DNA of 38,703 bases, taken from positions 1 to 38,703 of the IMG/VR virus record IMGVR_UViG_3300006749_000038; one strand, given 5' to 3'. The stretch's first letter is position 1. Every line of letters starts with the position of its first letter. This DNA is from a virus. The position numbers were made by a program, and so were the translations under genes. Positions 1-9,000 of this stretch are shown here, piece after piece. Below the pieces are notes generated by a model. It saw only the letters and a list, made by a program, of their open reading frames with translations, had not been told where the DNA came from and searched no databases.

Positions 1-3000
1 AAGAGTTTTACTAGTTGCAGCATTTATAAATGTATCTCCCACAGAAGATTGTAATAGTGCATATTGTCCTGCACCTGTCATATCTCTATGTGAAACATAT
101 CCATAATCACTATAAGTTGCATAGCCAACTCTTGTTCTACCAATATTTGCATATGCATTTGAATCATCACTAACTAATAAATTAGTACCATCAAATGTCA
201 TGTTTGCTTCGGCATTCATTCCGTCTGCTCCGGTAGCAGTGACTACTCTATTATTAGAACCATTAGTCATAAAATCAGATACATCGACTGATATATCATC
301 TGCTCCAACATCGATGCCGGTACCAGCTCCTATATTTAAAGTAACTGTTCCAGATGTACCACCACCAGTTAATCCAGAACCTGCAGTAACGCCTTCAATA
401 TCTCCAGATCCACCACCACCGGAGTTAGCTATCCAATTTGTTCCTGTTCCGGTAGAAGATAATATTTGACCAGAAGATCCTAAATCTCCTGATGAATCTC
501 TAAATCCTCCATCTACTTTAATATTTCCATGAAAATATGCATCATCAGTTGTAGTTCCATTTCTATCAACAATATTGTCGACTTCTAAAGCATAACCTGC
601 AGTGACTTTTGAAGTAGCTCCAATTCCTATTCCTATAGGTCCATTAGTAGTTTTTAATCCAGAATGAAAACACACTAACCCTTGAGAGTTAAACGTACCA
701 GCGGCAGTTGTATCATAACTTGATACTCCTAACAATCTAAAATCATATGCCGATCTAACAAATCTAAAACGCTGGCCTGAGTTTTGTACCATTACTCTTC
801 CAGATGCTGCTCCTATATCTCCAACACTTCCGCCTCCATATGTAACACTTCCTCCTGCTGGATAAACTCTTGTTTGAAATAATTGATAAAACCAATCATC
901 AGCATCTCCATAAAATCCATATGCATATGCACTACTACCACTAACTGCGACAAGAGCTGCATATCCTACAGCACTAGTAGCACATTCTATAGTAACTTCA
1001 TGTCCTTGACTATTTGATTTAATTGGTGGTTGTATCATACCAATTGGATTATTAGGAACACATTCAATTCTAACAGACTGTGCTATGCCTCCACCTAAAG
1101 ATCCATCTAATACTAATTTAGTATAATTTTTTCCTCCCGTTGTATATTGTTCAAAGAATGAACCAGAATTAGCAACATTTATTTTTAATAATTTAAATAC
1201 AAAATAATCAGCTTTAGCATAATCTGTTAATTCTATTTGTTTAGCTGATACTTCTCCTGCAGGAGTAACATTGAAATTTGAAGATGAAATTGATATTATG
1301 TTACTATCATATTTAAAATGACTACCAGTATCTGTTCCTACAAAAAATCTTGGATTACCATTATTGTATTGTAATTGTATTCCAGTATCTGTATAACTAC
1401 CTGTTGCTATTGATAATGATTTATTTGCTGAATCTAATAATATTGATTGTTTTTCTGAATTAAATGTTGTAGTTTGATTTGCTCCAGATACAAAAATAAG
1501 ACTATTTGCGTCACTATATTCTGAATCATTTATAAAATAAAGATCTCCATCAAAACTAGAAGATGCAACCATAAAACCATCTAATGAAAAGAACTTGGCA
1601 GACGGAGTTCCAAAGTTTCCAACTTTTGCGACTGATACAGCTGCAAATGGAGTACCTTCTCCATCAACTTCTGCAAATAAAGCTTTTTGAGTTTCAAATT
1701 CTCCTTGTTCTGTTGCTAATACATATAAGTTACCAGCTTGAGCTAATCCATTCCAAAAATTAACATCTACTAGTCCAGAATTTTTATTTCCTGTTGCATC
1801 GTTAGTTAATTGTGATGTTGAAAAATAATCTATTGAAACATTTAGTTGACCTGATGATGGTGCATTATTCATAGCTATAAATGAACAACTAACATTTGTA
1901 TTTGTTACAGATTGACTTACAACTGAAATTATTTCTGGAGTACCTTCAAATTTATTAGCAGATAATTCAAATCCTCCAATTAAACCTGCACTTGCAGTAA
2001 TTCTACCAGATCCTGATAAAACAAGATTACCATTAGAACTTGCTATAGCATCGCTAGAAAGATTAAATCCTCCAATATCACCTGCTGTTGCAGTAATAGT
2101 ACCTGTCATTGATACATTACCATTATTATCTAAATGGAAATTAGATGATGAAATTTCTATATTTCCGTTGGCTCCTGATATAAATTGATTTGCTGCTCCT
2201 AAGAAATATGTAGATGAACTTATAAATAATTTGGGAGATCCTCCGGTATCAAATTTAATAAATTGATTTGCATCGCCTGCCCTAAATATTGTTCTAGATC
2301 CATCGTCTTTTGTTGCAGCAAAAAATGGCAATGATGTATTATCAATTAATTCGCCAGGATTACTTCCAAGAATTATTCCAAATGAATCTTCTCCATCAAC
2401 GGTATACTCGCCTGATTTGACATCTAATCGAATTCGTTCTCCACCCGAGTCATTACCAGTTAATGTATTTGTACTAATATCAAATCCACCAATTTCTCCG
2501 CCAGTAAGTAAAGCTTTAGAGCCAGTTATTTGACCTAATGCTCCTTTTAATTTTAGTGTGCCAGAAGTTGAGTCTAGATCAGTTCCAATATTAAATCCAC
2601 CTATAGTTCCAGACTCTGCTACAATTTTTCCTGTAATTTGAGCATTTGACGCAGTCATATTACCAGATGCTGATAATATTAGATTGCTATTGGAACTTTT
2701 TATTCCTACTGAATTAATATTAAACCCTGCAATAGTTCCTGCAGTATTTGCTGTAATTGTATTTGCTATTATATCACCGGTAATATTTGCATTAGATGCA
2801 GTTATGTTACCAGATGCTGACAGAATTAAATTACTATTCGAACTTTTTATTCCTACTGAATTAATATCAAAGCCTGCAATTTCACCACCATCTAATAAAA
2901 CTTTAGATCCTGTTATTTGGCCTGTATCTCCTCTTAATATTAAAGTGTCATTAGACGATGATATAGCTGTAGACGTAATAGCAAATCCACCTATTTGTCC

Positions 3001-6000
3001 AAATGTTGCTGTTATGCCTCCTTGCAAATATACATTGTCAGTTGCTAAACCAAATCCTGGTGCTTGATTTCCAAATACTATACTAGATCCAGCTAATCCA
3101 GATAAATCTCCAAGTCTAGCTTTTAATGCTATATCATAAATTGCAGATCCTGTTCTTTCAACAATATCAATAAACGGAGTTGCTTGATTATTAGGGTTTG
3201 CATTTAATCTTATAAACCCACTTCCAACTTTACCAGTTGATACTAATACTTGAGAACCAGAATATGATTGTGCTGCTCCTGGAGAGTCTCCTAAGGAAGC
3301 ACTACTAAAACCAGAATCAGCTGGTAATGAACCTGAATAACCTCTTTGTACAAATATATTTCCAGAAAAGTCATCATCGCTACTTGAATCATTTCTAGAT
3401 GAAGATTCAACAAATATATATTCAGTACCAAAACCAGTACTACTAACTTTTTTAGCAGATAATATTTCTCCTATAGAAAATCCAGTAACGTTAACTACAG
3501 ACATTGTTGTATCGGTTGGTAGATAATCTGGACTAGTATGTAGTGCAGATGAAGTTAATGTTGTAGAATTTGCTACATATAATTGTCCTCCAACCGCATT
3601 AACTGTTTCTTTTTCAAATACTGCAGTTGATAATGTACCTCTAATTTTTGCATTTTCAAATTCTGCAAAGCCATTGTCTTGTGCTGATATTTTCCAACCT
3701 TTTAAATCAGATGCATAATCTGCAGTTTGAATACTTCCTGCAGAATCAATAACAATATTACTACCAGTAATAGTATCAGATGTTAATGTAAATCCTCCAA
3801 TAGTACCACCATCAAATAAAACATCACTACCAGTTATTTGTCCTGACGATTTCATTCTAAGATTATTATTTGAAGACTTGATCTCATTTGTAGATAATTC
3901 GAATCCACCAACTACTCCTCCTTCAAGTAATACTCTAGAACCAGTAATTATACCACCTGCAGACACTTTGAATAGAGACGATGATATAAACGATGCAGGA
4001 TCGTTAGTATCTGTAGATGATGAAATTGTATATGACGTTGTAGATAATTTTGTATCAGATATAGTTAATCCGCCGATGACATTTCGTGTTGGCGATAATT
4101 CAAATAGTCTATTTCCTGCAACGTCGAAACCTTTGATACCAAATACATCATCAGTAAGTTGTCCAATCGCAAGCATTACATTATCTGCATCGTTATCACC
4201 TATATTATTCTTACCTTCGCCGGAATCTCCATGAAATGTCATTAATTGATAATCAGCATCTATCCTAATACCAAATTTATCTTGAGTAGAAGTTTTAAAA
4301 GATGATAATTTTTTATCATCAAATGCCCATGATGAAATTTTATTTCCATTTCCGCCAGGATCTCCTAATAAGAACACATTATTACCTCCTTGCGTTCCTA
4401 TTATACCAAAATCAGTTGCAGTAGTATGGAATATTCGTATACGATTATTATCATCTTCTCTAACTTCAATAGTTGGAGATGATGTATCTGCGTCTAATAT
4501 TATACCTTTATTAGAGGCATTAACACTTGAAAGTGTGTCGCCTATTATATCCCAATTTCCAATTGTTCCTTCGGTTGCTGTAATTTTTCCGCTTATTTGT
4601 GCGTTAGATGCTGTTATTTGACCCGATGCTGATAATATTAAGTTACTATTTGAAGATTTAATACCAACTGAATTAATATTAAACCCTGCAATAGTTCCTG
4701 CTGTGTTTGCAGTAATTGTATTTGCTACTATATCTCCAGTTATATTAGCATCAGATGCTGTTATTTGTCCTGATGCAGATAATATTAAGTTGCTATTTGA
4801 AGATTTAATACCGATTGTATTAATATTAAATCCTGCAATATCTCCTCCATCAAATAAAACTTTAGATCCTGTTATCTGGCCAGAATCTTTCATTTTTAAC
4901 ACACTTCCAACTGCAATTTCATCATTACTTACTGGCATACCTGCTACACTTCCTCCATTTAATAATAATGTAGAAGCAGTAACTTGTCCAGATGCTTTCA
5001 ATCTTAAATTAGAATTTGCAGATCTTATTTCTTCCTCACTTACAGTAAAGCCTGCTATTGAGGCTGATCTAAATATAGCCAATCCTTGATCGGATATAGA
5101 AGCTGAAGCTTCAGAAACAGATAATCCTGCAGGTACTAATATACTATTTGCAGAAACAGATCCTTCTATTGTTACGTCGCTAGTTATACGACCTCCTCTT
5201 AATAAAAATTTAGATGCAGTAATATCTCCAGTTGGTTGTATATGATATCCAGATGATGATATTTCTAATTCTCCGTTTGCTCCAGAAATAAATTGAACAT
5301 CATCTTTTCCTAAAAAGAATTTAGGAGTTTGTATATCAACATTAGATCCACTTATTAATAATTGTGCAGATGCAGAAGAAAATGCAAAATGAGCTGCTGT
5401 ATTTTTTCCTATAAAGAAATTACCTGTATTATCTAAAAATGATGTAAAATCATTTATAGTTGCATTAGTTCCATCGCCTTCAGCAATTGCTTCATGGAAT
5501 CCTAAAACGGTTGAGGTCATTAACAAACCTTTTGACAAACCTCCAGTTGTATCTACTTCAGATAATGATCCTGTTAAGAAATCAAAATTAGGACCCGTTG
5601 GCCCTGTGGCTCCTGCATCTCCTTGTGCTCCTTGTGTTCCTTGTCTTGATTTAGCAAGTGTCATTGTTTTAGTAATACTAACACTAGCACTGTTTGCAGT
5701 AAAATTAATTGATCCAGAATCATGAGCCATACCAGTAACTGTTATTGCGTTGCTAGAACTAGTAGCAGTAACTCCAATTGTATTAGATCCAGTATAAGTA
5801 AAACTAGAAGTTGAATTAGTTAATCCAACAAAAACAATCATTTCAGAAGTTCCATCGGCAAAGCTAGATACAGTACCACTACTATCAGCAGGAAAAGTAT
5901 GAGATTCATTTGTTAAGAATCCGGTAACTGCAGGTGCTCCGTCAGCTCCAGCTGCACCAGCTGCGCCATCAGAACCAGAAGATCCTCCATCTAACTTAAA

Positions 6001-9000
6001 AATCCTTGTTGTATCTGATAATCCGTCTTTTGTAACTTCTATAGTTAATGGTAATTTTGATTTAGTACTACTTACTGTTGAACTAAAAGTAATACTACCA
6101 GATACTTGGCCAGATCCATTTGTTACATCTGCAACTAATGTAGGATCTGATAATGTAGTTCCAGATGAATCTTTAATAGTTAAATCACCAGTACCAATAG
6201 TATCTGACAAATTTTGTTGATTAATTATAATTAATATATCATCATCTAAAGCTGTAGTTGAAGAGGCACTAGGAAATGAAAATACTTGAGAGTCGGTTGT
6301 TAAAACTAATGTTTTAGCTGTGCTTCCAGATTCACCTGTTTTTGATTTAGCTAAATTCATTGTTTTGGTTAAACTAACACTAGCACTAACTGCGGTAAAA
6401 TTGATAGATCCTGAATCGTGACTCATTCCTGTAACAGTTAATGAATTACTTGAGCTTGTAGCAGTAACTCCATTAGAATTAGATCCGGTAAATGTAAAGC
6501 TAGATGTAACATTATCTAAACCTAAAAATACTATCATTTCGGTAGTGCCAGTAGAAAAGTCTGGTACTGTACCGTCTGCAGAAGCTGGAAATGTATGAGA
6601 CTCATTAGTTAAAAATGCAGTTATCGATGCTTGTCCGTCTGCTCCTGTTGCTCCATCAGACCCGTCTGAGCCAGATGATCCTCCTTCTAATTTAAAGATT
6701 CTAGTTGTATCACTAACACTATCACGAGCTACTTCAATTGTTAAAGGAAGTTTAGTTTTATTCCCTCCAACTGTACCGCTAAATGTAATACTACCCGAAA
6801 CTTGACCTGTTCCTGATGTAACGTCTGTTATTAAACTAGGATTAGTTAATGTATTACCGCCAGAATCTTTTATGGTAATATTACTAGAAACTACGGCTGA
6901 ATCTAAATTTTGTTGATTAATAATAAATAATATGTCGTCATCAATTGCATCGCTACTAGACGCAGATGGAAATGAAAATACTTGAGAATCAGTTGTTAAT
7001 GTAATTAATTTTGCACTACTGCCAGGATCTCCGTCAGATCCAGCTTTTGACTTAGCTAACGACATGATTTTAGTTAATGATGTACTTCCGCTCGTTGCTG
7101 TTATGTTAATTGATCCAGTATCACTTGTTAATCCTGTTACTGTAATAGTATTATTTGTTATATTAGAACTAACTCCTGTTCCATTTGTTCTGGAAAATGA
7201 ATAACTGCTTGTTACATTAGTAATACCTTCAAAGACAATCATATCAGTTGAGCCACCATCGAATGATGATATAGTTCCTGATTCATCTGCAGAGAATGTA
7301 TGTGATTCATTTGTTAAGAATGCTGTTACTGCATCTATACCGTCTGCTCCAGCTGCACCTGCTGCTCCGTCAGAACCAGACGCTCCTGCTGATCCACCTT
7401 CAACTTTAAATAACGACGTAGTGTCTGTTAATGAGTCTCCAGAAACTTCAATTGATACTGGAAAATTATCTTTATCTGAATTTAATCCTCCTCCAGATAA
7501 TGCTCCTGCAAATGTTATACTACCACTTACAATTCCACTAACTAAACCTGCAGAGTTAAATGATATACTATTTGTGTCAAAATCAAATCCAGTAACATTT
7601 CCTCCTTGTGCAGTTGTGATAGTAACGTTACTTGCTGATATGCTGGCAGTTAAATTTTGTTGAGCTATACTAAATATTATATTTGATGGTGTTGCTAAAT
7701 TTGATGAAGCTGATGCAAATGCCATTACTTGTGAATCAGTTGTTAATATTAATGATTTTGCTGTATTTGATGCAGTTGCTTCATTTATAGCATCATCAAC
7801 TGTTTGTCCTGATTCTAATCGTAATTGTCCTCTAACTGTTAAAGCTGATCCATCCCATGTTAATTTGTCACCTAATGAAAAATTAGATCCTGAATCTACA
7901 TAAAACCCAGTATCTGAATTTGCGTGATTACCAGCTCCAATATATAATTTACTAGATTCCATTTCTATACCAGCAATAGATCCAGTATTAGCTATAATAC
8001 CACCTTGTAAAAATACATTATCTGTTGCTAAACCAAATCCAGGTGTAGGATTTCCAAATACATAATCAGAATTTGCTAATCCACTTAAATCTCCTAAACG
8101 AACTTTTAAATCAACATCATATAATCCACTTCCTGTTCTTTCTACAATATCTATAAAAGGAGTATTAGAATCTCTTGGATTTGCGTTCATTTTAATATAA
8201 CCGCTACCACTTAATCCTGTTGAAACTATAACTTGTCCTTCGTCATATGATTGTGATGTTGATGCTAAATCTCCTACAAATGATCCAGCTGATCCAGAAC
8301 CATATCCACGTTGAATATAAATTCTACCATGCACTTCATCTGCGTTTGAATTATTACCATCTACTGATGCAGATTCTACTAAAAGATATTCTGTCTGAAA
8401 TCCAGTTCCATCAACTTTTTTTGCTAATAATATTTCTCCAACAGTGAATCCGGATGCGTTTGCAACTGACATTGTTGTATCATTTGCAGTAACATTTGAT
8501 CCAGATATTGTTGTTGCGTTAGTAACCCATAATTGACCGCCAACTGCGTTTACTGATTCTTTTTCGAATGTAGTTGTTCTTAATGTACCTCTAATTCTTA
8601 CATTTTCAAATTCTGCAGTACCATTTCCTTCAGATGAAATTTTCCATCCTTTAAAGCCACTAGCAAAATCTCTTGTTTGCAAAATACCTTGTGGCTTCAT
8701 TATAAGATTACCACCTTGTATTGATGCAGTAGTAATATCCCATCCGCCAATGGATGCAGATCTAAATATAGCTAATCCTTGATCGGATATTGATGATGAT
8801 GCATTAGTTGGTGTTGACGGAGATCCTCCAATTGTAGCTGGTGTCTGAATACTGTTTGCTGTAACGGAACCTAATATAGTTACTCCGTCTGTAATTGTAC
8901 CACCCTCTAATAATACTCTAGAAGCTGTAATATTACCATCTGCTTTTAGTCGTAATTCAGAGTCTGCAGATCTTATTTCGTTAGGATTAATAACAAATCC

